64,000 nucleotides of DNA, taken from NCBI GenBank assembly GCA_002307055.1, contig DBTM01000061.1, forward strand, positions 62,001 through 126,000, in the 5' to 3' direction. How positions within the stretch are numbered: position 1 is the stretch's first letter; each line of letters begins with the position of its first letter. The notes under the pieces are model-generated. The model ran no database searches. It was given only the letters and a program-made list of their open reading frames with translations, and had not been told where the DNA came from. The DNA comes from Clostridiales bacterium UBA1316 (GTDB lineage Bacteria; Bacillota; Clostridia; Oscillospirales; Oscillospiraceae). Of this stretch, positions 25,640-34,159 are shown one piece after another. Made by a program: the position numbers and the translations under genes.

Positions 25640-25672
25640 ATCGTCAATACTTACAAAGGATGACACGCGAAT

Positions 25673-26122
25673 ATGAACTGGTTTCAGCAGCTTATCGGCA
25701 ACAGAGTTATCATCAACGGTTTTACTGCGTGGATAACGGCTCAGGTTATTAAAACAATCATTTACGCTGTTATAAATAGAAAAGTGAATTTGCCGCGTCT
25801 TGTCGGGGATGGTGGTATGCCCAGCAGCCACTCAGCGACGGTTACCGCGGTAGCCGCAACATGCGCACTATCTTACGGACTCGGTTCATTTCAATTCGGC
25901 ATCGCACTCATTCTTGCTTTCATCGTCATGCATGATGCGATGGGCGTCCGAAAAGAGACTGGGAAACAAGCCAAGGTTCTAAATGAGATGATTGAATTTA
26001 TAGTTTCTATGGGTAAGGATCTTTCACCGGAAGAAAAGCTGAAGGAATTTGTCGGACATACGCCGCTGCAGGTGACGGTTGGTGCGGCTTTAGGCTTAGC
26101 TATTGCAATTACGATTCGGTAA
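25673..26122 (+). CDS. Divergent PAP2 family membrane protein (DUF212, YuiD-like)
   Basis: A 149-residue membrane protein with about four helices. It shows the family signature LVGDGGMPSSHSATVTAV, where the PSSH motif corresponds to the PAP2 phosphatase active site, and MHDAMGVRKETGKQA. The family is thought to act on lipid phosphates, but the activity is unproven. AAAGGA precedes the ATG. Length is normal. Confidence 0.92.
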   Translation: MNWFQQLIGNRVIINGFTAWITAQVIKTIIYAVINRKVNLPRLVGDGGMPSSHSATVTAVAATCALSYGLGSFQFGIALILAFIVMHDAMGVRKETGKQAKVLNEMIEFIVSMGKDLSPEEKLKEFVGHTPLQVTVGAALGLAIAITIR

Positions 26123-26247
26123 GAATTTATAATGATATCCAATAAAAACAGTAAATTAAATCGAGAAAAATGCTTGTGTTTATGGCATTTTTGAAGACCT
26201 TATTCTACTGTTTCGTTGGAGATAAGTATTATAATGGGGATGAGCGG

Positions 26248-27294
26248 ATGATTACTGTTACTGTTTTTGCAGTATTACTGCTTGTCGTTTTGATAAGCCT
26301 TATCTTTGCTTTGTCCAACGGCCTGCATGACGCGAGCTCCGTTGTCGCGACGATAATCTCCAGCGGCGCCGCATCTCCAAAAAGCGCTGTTCTGCTCGCG
26401 TCATTCTTTGGGCTTGTAGGAGCGGTGTTCGGCGGCAGTATGGTTGCCAATACGGTTTCATCAGTCATTGATCTTCCGTCGACGGCTGAGCTTTTACCGG
26501 TTATCATTTCGGCAGTGCTCGGGGCTGTGTTATGGAATTTGATTACCTGGAAGATCGGTTTGCCGTCAAGCTCAACGCACGCGCTGATCGGCGGGATTAT
26601 CGGCGCGGTTATTGTATCCAACGGTACCGGTCATGTTCTATGGGGATTCAGTGAGTTGTTCGGGTCGGGGCATCAGGTTCTTGGTATTGTAAAAATTATC
26701 GTCTCATTGTTAATTTCACCGGTCATCGGTTTTGTGATTGCGTTTATCCTTGAAAAAATAACGAAAATTCTGCTGAGGAATGCGCAATTCACGATAAACA
26801 GATGGATAAAGCGTTTGCAGTGGGCCGTCGCGGCGGGGCTTTCGTACAGCCACGGCGCAAATGACACGCAAAAAATTCTTGGTATTATTGTATTGGCATT
26901 AATTTCGGGAGGTAACACCTCGATACATACTGCGCCCGTATGGGCTCGGTTATGTCTCGGGGCTGTTATGTTTTTAGGGACGATGCTGGGCGGCTGGAAA
27001 ATCATGAAGACCGTCGGAAGCGGGATATTTGAAATAAAGCCAATTCACAGCCTGAATTCCCAGCTGGCCTCCGTCGGTTCGATCCTGGCTGCCAATATAG
27101 CAGGCGCGCCTGTTTCCTCGACACATATCGTCATCGGCAGTGTTATGGGCGTCGGTTCAGCGGAAAATTATAAGATGGTCAACTGGCGTATTGTCAGGGA
27201 AATCCTCATTTCATGGGTGATCACAATCCCACTGCCTGCTGCCGCGTCTGCTTTGATTTATATGATATTCAACCGGATATTCAGATTAGCTTAG
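26248..27294 (+). CDS. Inorganic phosphate transporter, PiT family
   Basis: A 348-residue permease with about ten hydrophobic segments. The two PiT signature repeats are present: ALSNGLHDASSVVATIISSG near the N-terminus and SYSHGANDTQKILGIIVLAL in the second half. Low-affinity phosphate (metal-phosphate) uptake is the family role. The ATG at 26248 is favoured over an ATG at 26170 because the mature protein begins there in homologues and GGGGATGAG precedes it. The DUF47 partner gene follows after 11 bases. Confidence 0.93.
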   Translation: MITVTVFAVLLLVVLISLIFALSNGLHDASSVVATIISSGAASPKSAVLLASFFGLVGAVFGGSMVANTVSSVIDLPSTAELLPVIISAVLGAVLWNLITWKIGLPSSSTHALIGGIIGAVIVSNGTGHVLWGFSELFGSGHQVLGIVKIIVSLLISPVIGFVIAFILEKITKILLRNAQFTINRWIKRLQWAVAAGLSYSHGANDTQKILGIIVLALISGGNTSIHTAPVWARLCLGAVMFLGTMLGGWKIMKTVGSGIFEIKPIHSLNSQLASVGSILAANIAGAPVSSTHIVIGSVMGVGSAENYKMVNWRIVREILISWVITIPLPAAASALIYMIFNRIFRLA

Positions 27295-27305
27295 GAGGGA
27301 CGAAT

Positions 27306-27929
27306 ATGGAAAACAGAGGGATAATGAATAGAATATTCCCGGTTAAATATGACTTCTATCAGATGCTGGAGGCGCAGGCTATCGCTGACAGCGATGCTAT
27401 CGGTGCGCTGATCAGCTGGCTCGACGGTGCCGCGCAGGCAGATGAAGCTAGCCTGAATGAAGCGGTCAAAAAAGCCGATAATGGGCGCAAGGAACTCGAA
27501 CGGAAGCTTGTTGAAGCCTTCTCCACACCTTTTGACAGAGGAGATATTTATTATATCTCAATAACGATGGCTAAGTCTCTTGACTATGCCAATTCGACAC
27601 TCATTGCCATGAAAGCCTTTGAAGTCGAACCGGATGACATTATCAGGAGCATGGCGTCAAAGCTGAAGCTTGGGGCGGTAACCTTCACATCGGCTGTCGG
27701 CATGCTGCAAAATACACCGAAAAAAGCGGAACTGCTTATACCGTCCATCAGAATGGCACATATGGATATTGAACAGCTCTACCGCAACGGTATGTGCGCC
27801 GTTTTCAGCAGCGGAGACGCCATGAATGCCCTGCGGCACAGGGAAGTTTATCACCATTTAAAGGATTCCTCAAAATATCTGGATGACGCCGTCGATATCC
27901 TCCACCGGATCATCGTCCGTCTGACCTAG
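27306..27929 (+). CDS. DUF47 (PhoU-like, Pit accessory) protein
   Basis: A 207-residue all-helical cytoplasmic protein, expected to have the PhoU-like three-helix bundle. The N-terminal FPVKYDFYQMLEAQ and spaced acidic and His residues (DVLHR near the end) fit DUF47, which is commonly encoded directly after PiT transporters and modulates phosphate uptake. GGAGGG precedes the ATG. Operonic with the transporter. Confidence 0.88.
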   Translation: MENRGIMNRIFPVKYDFYQMLEAQAIADSDAIGALISWLDGAAQADEASLNEAVKKADNGRKELERKLVEAFSTPFDRGDIYYISITMAKSLDYANSTLIAMKAFEVEPDDIIRSMASKLKLGAVTFTSAVGMLQNTPKKAELLIPSIRMAHMDIEQLYRNGMCAVFSSGDAMNALRHREVYHHLKDSSKYLDDAVDILHRIIVRLT

Positions 27930-28006
27930 CCTGAACGCATAGATTAATCTATAGAGGGCAGATAATAATCCTGTGAACAGCGCAATGCTGTTGCTGCTAA
28001 TGTATT

Positions 28007-28029
28007 AGAGCAAGAGTTCTGCTCTTGCT
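28007..28029 (+). other. Hairpin just before the AmmeMemoRadiSam ribosome site
   Basis: AGCAAGAG and CTCTTGCT form an 8-bp stem ending about four bases before AAGGAGGG. It could modulate translation of the fusion gene; no T-tract follows. Confidence 0.4.
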
Positions 28030-28045
28030 GACAAGGAGGGAAACC

Positions 28046-29431
28046 ATGCCAATTATTGGAACGTTCATATTGCCGCATCCGCCCATTATCCTGCCGGGAA
28101 TCGGGAGGGGCGAGGAGAAGCAGATACAGAAAACGATCGATTCGTATCATGAGGTTGCGCGCAGGATTAAAGACCTGGCCCCTGAAACGATGGTCATCAC
28201 ATCGCCGCACAGCGTGATGTATGCCGATTATATCCACATATCCCCCGGTGAAAGAGCTGCCGGTGACATGCGCCAGTTCAGAGCGCCCGATATTGCCGTC
28301 AAGGCCGTATATGATACCGGGTTTGTGCGGGCGCTTGAGGAAATGGCTCTCATAGCGGGCATTCCTGCCGGAACGCAAGGGGAGCGGAGCGCGGCGCTTG
28401 ACCATGGCACGATGCTGCCGCTTATGTTTATCAATGAGCAATATAAGGATTATAAGCTGGTGCGGACAGGTCTATCTGATTTATCGATGGCAGATCACTA
28501 TCGTTTCGGCATGTGCATCCGGGCCGCGGCTGAGAAATCGGGTAAAAAAGTAGTATTGATAGCCAGCGGCGACCTGTCTCACAAGGTTCGGGCGGAAGGG
28601 CCTTACGGCTACGCCGAGGAGGGGGTGCAGTTTGACCGGGAGATTACCGAGGCGATGGCAGCAGGTGATTTTATGCGATTTCTGACATTCACGCCGGAGT
28701 TTGCCGAAAAGGCGGCGGAATGCGGCCTGCGCTCCTGCGTCATCATGGCAGGCGCGCTCGACGGTTTAGATGTTGAAGCCGAGCTTTTATCGTATGAGGG
28801 CACATTCGGTGTCGGTTACGGCGTTGCATCATTCATACCTGGGGGCGTAAACCCCGAAAGGCATTTCCTTGATCAATATTTACAGCAGAAGAGTGAAAGA
28901 CTCAGCGGTATAAAAAGCGGCGAGGATGCCTTTGTCCGGCTGGCCCGGTACTCCGTCGAGCATTTTGTGACAACAGGCAAAAGAGCCGAACTGCCGGATA
29001 GCTTGCCTGAGGATATGCTCAGCAATCGTGCCGGTGTCTTTGTTTCTCTTAAAAAATTCGGCAATTTACGCGGCTGCATCGGCACGATATCCCCCGTTAC
29101 GAAATGCGTCGCCGAAGAAATTCTCCGCAATGCCGTCAGCTCCTGCTCGGAGGACCCGCGCTTTGACAAGGTGCGTCCGGACGAGTTGGCTGAGCTTGTC
29201 TACAGCGTCGATGTGCTGTCTCCCGCGGAGCCCATCAGCTCAAAAAAGGAGCTGGACGTCAAACGCTATGGCATTATTGTCTCGTCCGGTCATAAACGCG
29301 GCTTGCTGCTGCCGAATCTTGAGGGCGTCGATACTGTGGACGAGCAGGTATCCATCGCTTCTCAAAAAGCGGGCATCCGGCCCGGCGAAGACATAAGCCT
29401 GGAACGCTTTGAGGTGGTGCGGCACAATTGA
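28046..29431 (+). CDS. amrB: AmmeMemoRadiSam system proteins B and A, fused (Memo-AMMECR1)
   Basis: A 461-residue two-domain protein. Residues 1-275 are a Memo domain (LPHPPIILPGIG, TSPHS, ASGDLSHKV followed by GPYGYAEEG, metal-site residues of the dioxygenase-like fold). Residues about 285-461 are an AMMECR1 domain (GVFVSLKKFGNLRGCIGTI, EDPRFDKV, SVDVLSPAEPI). The two are separate genes in many genomes. AAGGAGGG precedes the ATG. The stop overlaps the TTG start of the radical SAM gene. The three families co-occur widely, but the reaction is not established. Confidence 0.92.
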   Translation: MPIIGTFILPHPPIILPGIGRGEEKQIQKTIDSYHEVARRIKDLAPETMVITSPHSVMYADYIHISPGERAAGDMRQFRAPDIAVKAVYDTGFVRALEEMALIAGIPAGTQGERSAALDHGTMLPLMFINEQYKDYKLVRTGLSDLSMADHYRFGMCIRAAAEKSGKKVVLIASGDLSHKVRAEGPYGYAEEGVQFDREITEAMAAGDFMRFLTFTPEFAEKAAECGLRSCVIMAGALDGLDVEAELLSYEGTFGVGYGVASFIPGGVNPERHFLDQYLQQKSERLSGIKSGEDAFVRLARYSVEHFVTTGKRAELPDSLPEDMLSNRAGVFVSLKKFGNLRGCIGTISPVTKCVAEEILRNAVSSCSEDPRFDKVRPDELAELVYSVDVLSPAEPISSKKELDVKRYGIIVSSGHKRGLLLPNLEGVDTVDEQVSIASQKAGIRPGEDISLERFEVVRHN

Positions 29432-30255
29432 GTATACAATGTGAAATTTGCCCGCACAGCTGCATGATTGAAGATGGACATACTGGCTTTTGCGGTGCGC
29501 GCAGCAATATAGAAGGACAGGTCAAAAGCACGAATTACGGCAGGGTTACGTCTCTGGCGCTCGATCCGATTGAAAAAAAGCCTCTCCTCCGCTTTATGCC
29601 CGGCAGCCGCATCCTGTCGGTGGGGAGCTATGGCTGCAATCTGAGATGCCCGTTCTGCCAGAACTGTAAAATTTCAATGGTGGACGGTCTTACAGCCGAA
29701 ACAACTTTCATATCACCCGAGAAGCTTGTGGAGCGCGCGCTTGAGCTGCGCCCAAAGGGAAACATCGGCCTCGCTTATACGTATAACGAGCCCCTGATCG
29801 GCTGCGAATATGTCTTTGACTGCGCCCGTCCGGCGCACGATAACGGACTGAAAAACGTACTGGTCACAAACGGATATGTGTGTGAAAAGCCGCTCCTGGA
29901 CATTTTACCGCTCATTGACGCAATGAATATCGACCTCAAAGGCTTTACGGACGCTTTTTATAAGAAGCTGAGCGGTGATCTTGAGACCGTCAAGCGGACG
30001 ATTGCGCTTTCAGCCCAAAGCTGCCATGTCGAGGTGACGACGCTCATCATCCCGAACGAAAACGACAGCGCGCAGGAAATGGCTGCGCTTTCTGCTTGGC
30101 TGTCATCTGTCAACCCCGAAATACCGCTGCACCTCTCGCGCTTTTTTCCGCGTTACAAGTATGCCGATAAAGCACCGACACCGGCTGAAACACTTCACAA
30201 GCTATACGATATCGCAAAGCAAAATCTAAAGTATGTCTACCTAGGCAACCTCTGA
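29428..30255 (+). CDS. amrS: AmmeMemoRadiSam system radical SAM enzyme
   Basis: A 275-residue radical SAM protein related to pyruvate formate-lyase activating enzymes. The cluster-binding CxxxCxxC is C70-C74-C77 within SYGCNLRCPFCQ. A cysteine-rich N-terminal segment (C5, C8, C12, C22) may bind a second metal site. The start is a TTG that overlaps the stop of the Memo-AMMECR1 gene (TTGA), giving tight coupling; no ATG or GTG is available in frame. It probably modifies a substrate shared with the upstream fusion protein. Substrate unknown. Confidence 0.93.
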   Translation: MSIQCEICPHSCMIEDGHTGFCGARSNIEGQVKSTNYGRVTSLALDPIEKKPLLRFMPGSRILSVGSYGCNLRCPFCQNCKISMVDGLTAETTFISPEKLVERALELRPKGNIGLAYTYNEPLIGCEYVFDCARPAHDNGLKNVLVTNGYVCEKPLLDILPLIDAMNIDLKGFTDAFYKKLSGDLETVKRTIALSAQSCHVEVTTLIIPNENDSAQEMAALSAWLSSVNPEIPLHLSRFFPRYKYADKAPTPAETLHKLYDIAKQNLKYVYLGNL

Positions 30256-30341
30256 ACCAGCGCTGCAGAGCTATTAAAATATTACCAGATAAGGATATAA
30301 TAGGTGTTGCGCTAAACCACTAATCAACTGAGGAGCTGAAC

Positions 30342-30944
30342 ATGGCAAACATGAATATTACGATCAAGCCACTCACACCGGGGCTTTCCGTCGATTACTT
30401 TGACTTCTTCGAAAATCGGGCGTTCACAGATAATCCCCCATATCGGTGTTATTGTCAGCTCTATCAAATGACCAAGGAGCAGCAGAAAGCTGAGTTGGAC
30501 AAAGCAGCAGACGGGGCTGACATGGGCCGCGTGTCACGAAAAGTTGCAGAACAACAGATTGATTCGGGTGTGCTGCGGGGATACCTGGCTTTTGACGACG
30601 GCGTCGCTATTGGCTGGTGCAACGCAGGCGATAAAGCGAACTACCCCATCGAGTCATGTACCGGTGAGCGTTTTTACGCACCGGCTGAAAAGCGAGAAAA
30701 GGCCGTGGTGTGTTTTGAGATTGCTCCCGAATACCGCGGGAAAGGAATTGCCGCTGCGCTTTTGCAGCGCGTGATTGACGATGCCAGAGCCGAAGGCTAT
30801 ATCGCTGTCGAGAGTTTTCCCGTTGTGCGCAGCGAGCGGTTTGAATGGGATAGCACCGGCCCCCTCCGGCTGTATGAGAAGGCTGGATTTGTCAAAGCAG
30901 CTGTTCAAGAAAAGAAAGTAGTTATGAGGAAAGAGTTGAAATAA
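30342..30944 (+). CDS. GNAT-family N-acetyltransferase
   Basis: A 200-residue acetyltransferase. The acetyl-CoA-binding motif A is IAPEYRGKGIAAALLQRVID, followed by YEKAGFVKAA near the end. The N-terminal NPPYRCYCQLYQMTKEQQ is typical of a Clostridial GNAT subgroup whose substrate is unknown. GAGGAGCTG precedes the ATG. Its 3' end overlaps that of the convergent cysteine desulfurase by 23 bases, which may allow antisense interference. It is not a serine acetyltransferase (no hexapeptide repeats). Confidence 0.9.
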   Translation: MANMNITIKPLTPGLSVDYFDFFENRAFTDNPPYRCYCQLYQMTKEQQKAELDKAADGADMGRVSRKVAEQQIDSGVLRGYLAFDDGVAIGWCNAGDKANYPIESCTGERFYAPAEKREKAVVCFEIAPEYRGKGIAAALLQRVIDDARAEGYIAVESFPVVRSERFEWDSTGPLRLYEKAGFVKAAVQEKKVVMRKELK

Positions 30945-32388
30945 CACCGAATAGTATACGGCTTAACGCTGAAACAAAAACGTCGATTTCATCAAACGTG
31001 TTATACAAGGCCAGAGAGGCGCGGACTGTTTTTTCAAAGCCATATCTTCTTATAACCGGCTGGGCGCAGTGGTGTCCCGCCCGCACGGCGATGCCCTCGC
31101 GGTCAAGCAGCGCGGCGAGCCGGTCACTGTCAAAACCTTTGATATTGAATGAGAGAATACCGGATTTGTCAGGAGCCGTGCCGATCGCAGCGGCGCCGGG
31201 TATCTGTTCAATCGCATCTGTCATGTATTCGAGCAGCGCGCGTTCGTAACGGTATATAGCCTGTAATCCGATTTGTTTGACATAGGTAACAGCGCTCCCC
31301 AAACCGACGGCATCCGCTATATTGCCGGTACCTGCTTCAAATCTGTGCGGCGGCTTTTTAAACTGGCTTTCCTCCATCGTCACATCTGATATCATATTGC
31401 CGCCGCCCTGGTACGGAGCCATTGCTTCCAGCAGCTCCGTTTTGCCGTAGAGTACGCCGATGCCGGTCGGCCCAAACAGCTTGTGACCGGAGAATACGTA
31501 AAAATCACAGTCCAGAGCCTGCACATCAACAGGCAGATGCGAGACGGCTTGTGCGCCGTCCAGGAGTACCTTTGCACCGGCTGTGTGCGCCAGCCTTATC
31601 ATTTCCTCAGCGGGTGTGATAGTTCCAAGCACGTTTGAAACATGCGCAATAGCGACGATTTTTGTTCTGCAAGTAAGAAGTTTTTTATATTCCGTTAGAA
31701 TGATTTGCCCGCTGTCGTCAATTGGGATGATTCGGAGCTTCGCGCCTGTTTTTTTGCATAAGAACTGCCACGGTACTATATTGGCGTGATGCTCAAGCTG
31801 GGATATTAATATCTCATCGCCTTCACCGACCTGCGTCAGACCGTATGACTGCGCGACGAGATTGATGCCCTCAGTCGAACCCCGGATAAAAACGATATCA
31901 TCAGCCTTCGGCGCGTTTAAAAATTCCGCAATGGTGAGGCGCGCACCTTCATAAGCATCCGTCGTCCGGCGGGCCAGCGTGTGGGCCGATCTGTGGACAT
32001 TTGAATTTTCGTGTTCGTAAAAGTACTCAAGCCGCTCAATGACGCATTTCGGCTTCTGTGTGGTCGCGGCATTGTCAAACCAAACGAGCTTCCTGCCGTC
32101 AATCGTCTCCTCTAGAATGGGAAAATCGGACCTGATTTTAAAAACATTAAACTGTTCGGCAGATTTTCTGCCGTTAAGCGCTGAAAAGGGAAGGGCACAG
32201 GCGGCAGTATTCTCTAAAAGTACCGGCCAATCGCTGAAACCGCTGAAAATATCCGATATGCGGATGTCGTTTTCGAAATCCCTGTTTTTATGCTGCACAG
32301 CAGACGCAGCAAGGCTAAAAAGCTCAGGATAGTAAAGATACGCTTCATCATAAATCAATTTCTCGATCTCAGTATTATTTGTAATCAT
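30922..32388 (-). CDS. Cysteine desulfurase, probable encapsulin cargo (family 2A system)
   Basis: A 488-residue class V, SufS-type PLP enzyme releasing sulfur from cysteine. The catalytic core starts near residue 87 (RSDFPILEE...LVWFDNAATTQKP). It has Asp278 in LLDGAQ, the PLP Lys303 in FSGHKLFGPTG, and the active-site Cys441 in RAGHHCAQPV. About 85 extra N-terminal residues, absent from ordinary SufS, include a helix-prone start and VLLENTAACALPFSALNG. Such extensions target desulfurases into family 2A encapsulin shells. The ATG at 32388 overlaps the shell gene by 14 bases, implying coupled expression with it. Confidence 0.93.
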   Translation of the reverse strand: MITNNTEIEKLIYDEAYLYYPELFSLAASAVQHKNRDFENDIRISDIFSGFSDWPVLLENTAACALPFSALNGRKSAEQFNVFKIRSDFPILEETIDGRKLVWFDNAATTQKPKCVIERLEYFYEHENSNVHRSAHTLARRTTDAYEGARLTIAEFLNAPKADDIVFIRGSTEGINLVAQSYGLTQVGEGDEILISQLEHHANIVPWQFLCKKTGAKLRIIPIDDSGQIILTEYKKLLTCRTKIVAIAHVSNVLGTITPAEEMIRLAHTAGAKVLLDGAQAVSHLPVDVQALDCDFYVFSGHKLFGPTGIGVLYGKTELLEAMAPYQGGGNMISDVTMEESQFKKPPHRFEAGTGNIADAVGLGSAVTYVKQIGLQAIYRYERALLEYMTDAIEQIPGAAAIGTAPDKSGILSFNIKGFDSDRLAALLDREGIAVRAGHHCAQPVIRRYGFEKTVRASLALYNTFDEIDVFVSALSRILFGVISTLSS

Positions 32389-33319
32389 AATAATTTCCCG
32401 TCTCGACATTCTCGAGGACGGCAATGGCGTCGTCCGTCAGAATCGCAGCAGAGCAGTAGATAGAGAGCAGGTAAAAGCCGATGCCTTTATTATCGATGCC
32501 CATAAAACGCACCGATAATCCTTTTGCTTGCTCGCCCTGAAGTCCGGCTTGATATAAGCCGATGACACCCTGCTTTGCCTCGCCGCTCCGAATCAGCAGT
32601 ATATTTGTTTTTCCACCTTTGCCCTTCGGATTTGCCGAGCCGTCGACAAGCAGCTTATCGCACGGGACGATCGGAATACCGCGCCAGGTGAGGAAGGGCG
32701 ATCCAAACAAATTGACAGCCAATGGCGGCACACCGCGCCGCGTGCACTCACGCCCGAAGGCGGCAATCGCTTTCGGGTGCGCAAGGAAGAAGGAAGGCTC
32801 CTTCCATACTTTTGAAATCAGCTCGTCAAAGTCATCCGGTGTCGGAAAGCCGGTACGCGAAACAATATGCTGCGGCGGCTCGATATTTTTCAGAAGGCCG
32901 TAATCGTCACTGTTGATAATCAGGTATTCCTGCTTTTCCTTGATACTTTCCATTCCCAGCCGGATTTGCTCCTTAATCTGGTCAAAGGGTTTGCTGTAGA
33001 GATCCGATACCCGCGTTCCGATTTTTATAATGGAAGAGACGGAGGTCAGAATGTACTCTCGGGGCGACTGCTCATAATCGATATATCCCTCGGGGATATC
33101 GGCAGTGTTTTGCTGTGCACATAAAACATCAAGCAGCTTTTCGCAGTCCTTCACTTTGTTTAAGCGAAATATGCCCGTCTCAATGGGCTTAAGCTCCAAA
33201 AACTTTGGCAGCCATCTCGGTGTGATCGATATAAACTGCGGTGAGGTTTTTGAAACATCCGAAAGCTGATAGGCTGAACGTGCCGACAATGCGTTCATCG
33301 TGTCGTCGTTTTCCGGCAT
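32375..33319 (-). CDS. Family 2A encapsulin shell protein (SrpI-like)
   Basis: A 314-residue HK97-fold shell protein. It matches the family 2A encapsulin type represented by Synechococcus SrpI. Diagnostic stretches are TSPQFISITPRWLPKFLEL near the N-terminus (residues about 25-43), HPKAIAAFGRECTRRGVPPL, FGSPFLTWRGIPIVPCDKL, and GEQAKGLSVRFMGIDNKGIG with AVLENVETGNYYDYK at the end. These proteins self-assemble into icosahedral nanocompartments. AAGGAGA precedes the ATG. The next gene encodes the expected cysteine desulfurase cargo. Old annotations may call it a cyclic-nucleotide-binding or phage-like protein; no cNMP domain is present. Confidence 0.93.
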   Translation of the reverse strand: MPENDDTMNALSARSAYQLSDVSKTSPQFISITPRWLPKFLELKPIETGIFRLNKVKDCEKLLDVLCAQQNTADIPEGYIDYEQSPREYILTSVSSIIKIGTRVSDLYSKPFDQIKEQIRLGMESIKEKQEYLIINSDDYGLLKNIEPPQHIVSRTGFPTPDDFDELISKVWKEPSFFLAHPKAIAAFGRECTRRGVPPLAVNLFGSPFLTWRGIPIVPCDKLLVDGSANPKGKGGKTNILLIRSGEAKQGVIGLYQAGLQGEQAKGLSVRFMGIDNKGIGFYLLSIYCSAAILTDDAIAVLENVETGNYYDYK

Positions 33320-33430
33320 AAGCGTCTCCTTTGCGTTTGAATATATAAAGAGGATAATGCTTTATTTTCTGGAATGCGGCGGATTTTATACGCGTGATGG
33401 AAAACGACATATAAACATACGGATTGGGGT

Positions 33431-33448
33431 ACTGAATCACTTTTCAGT
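33431..33448. promoter_or_regulatory. Small dyad upstream of the encapsulin operon
   Basis: ACTGAA-TCACTT-TTCAGT, 6-6-6, about 110 bases before the shell start on the minus strand. It may be an operator; no convincing promoter boxes were found for the encapsulin operon. Confidence 0.35.
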
Positions 33449-33466
33449 AAATTTCCAATAAACATA

Positions 33467-33497
33467 TTGACAGCGTAACAATGTTATGTTACGCTGT
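33467..33497 (+). promoter_or_regulatory. Promoter region with palindrome upstream of yhbD
   Basis: TTGACA (33467-33472) overlaps a perfect 11-bp dyad (ACAGCGTAACA at 33470-33480, TGTTACGCTGT at 33487-33497). A regulator bound here would cover the -35 box and spacer. The downstream MerR-like YhbD protein is the obvious candidate. No good -10 is visible at 17 bp, as expected for promoters needing an activator. Confidence 0.6.
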
Positions 33498-33517
33498 GCG
33501 TAATGGAGGTGAATCAT

Positions 33518-34138
33518 ATGGAAGAAGAACTCATATCAAAAAAAGATTTGCTTGAAGCGATGGATATATCATATGGGCAGCTTTATAGATGGAAGCGCAA
33601 GGGCCTGATTCCCGAGGATTGGTTCATTAAGAAATCGTCTTATACCGGGCAGGAGACATATTTCCCGAGATTTAAGGTTTTGTCCCGCATTGAAAAAATA
33701 AAGAACATGAAAGAAGATGTATCGCTTGACGATTTGGCCGATGTTTTCACTCCAACGCCGGGCGAAGTAAGCTTAAGCTGTCAGGAAATTATATCCAGGG
33801 GCATTGTATCAGCTGATGTTTTTAAGCTCTATCAGGATTTTATTGACGGCGAAACACTGGCGTTTAATGATATTTTAGCGTTATCCATGCTGGGCCGTCT
33901 TATTACGGCGGGGGATATCTCTATTGATGAAGGCCGTACGCTTCTTGAGGTCGTAAAAATGGCGTCGGTATTACCGGGGCTGGAGGCCAGCGAAGTTTAC
34001 ATCATGAGAAAACTCGGCGTCATTTCCTGCTTTATTGTCAAGCCGCTGTGCAATATCATTACCGATAAAAGCACCAAGGTGATCAGCCGATTGAACTTAG
34101 CGGTGCTGACAGAAGAAATAAAACTTAAACTGGTATAA
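33518..34138 (+). CDS. yhbD: YhbD-like MerR-type DNA-binding protein
   Basis: A 206-residue protein whose first ~70 residues contain a MerR-like helix-turn-helix (LISKKDLLEAMDISYGQLYR, then RKGLIPEDWFI). The rest is a helical domain with no known motif. It matches Bacillus YhbD (DUF4004), which is encoded just upstream of bactofilin genes. GGAGGTG precedes the ATG at 33518. It probably regulates the bactofilin gene and itself via the dyad at 33470-33497; this is inferred from position. Confidence 0.8.
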   Translation: MEEELISKKDLLEAMDISYGQLYRWKRKGLIPEDWFIKKSSYTGQETYFPRFKVLSRIEKIKNMKEDVSLDDLADVFTPTPGEVSLSCQEIISRGIVSADVFKLYQDFIDGETLAFNDILALSMLGRLITAGDISIDEGRTLLEVVKMASVLPGLEASEVYIMRKLGVISCFIVKPLCNIITDKSTKVISRLNLAVLTEEIKLKLV

Positions 34139-34159
34139 TTTATGTAGGGAGATATCAAT

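Noticed and set aside
30342..30944. Serine acetyltransferase for the desulfurase system
   Set aside because: The protein is a GNAT enzyme with motif A and lacks the hexapeptide repeats of CysE/EpsC.
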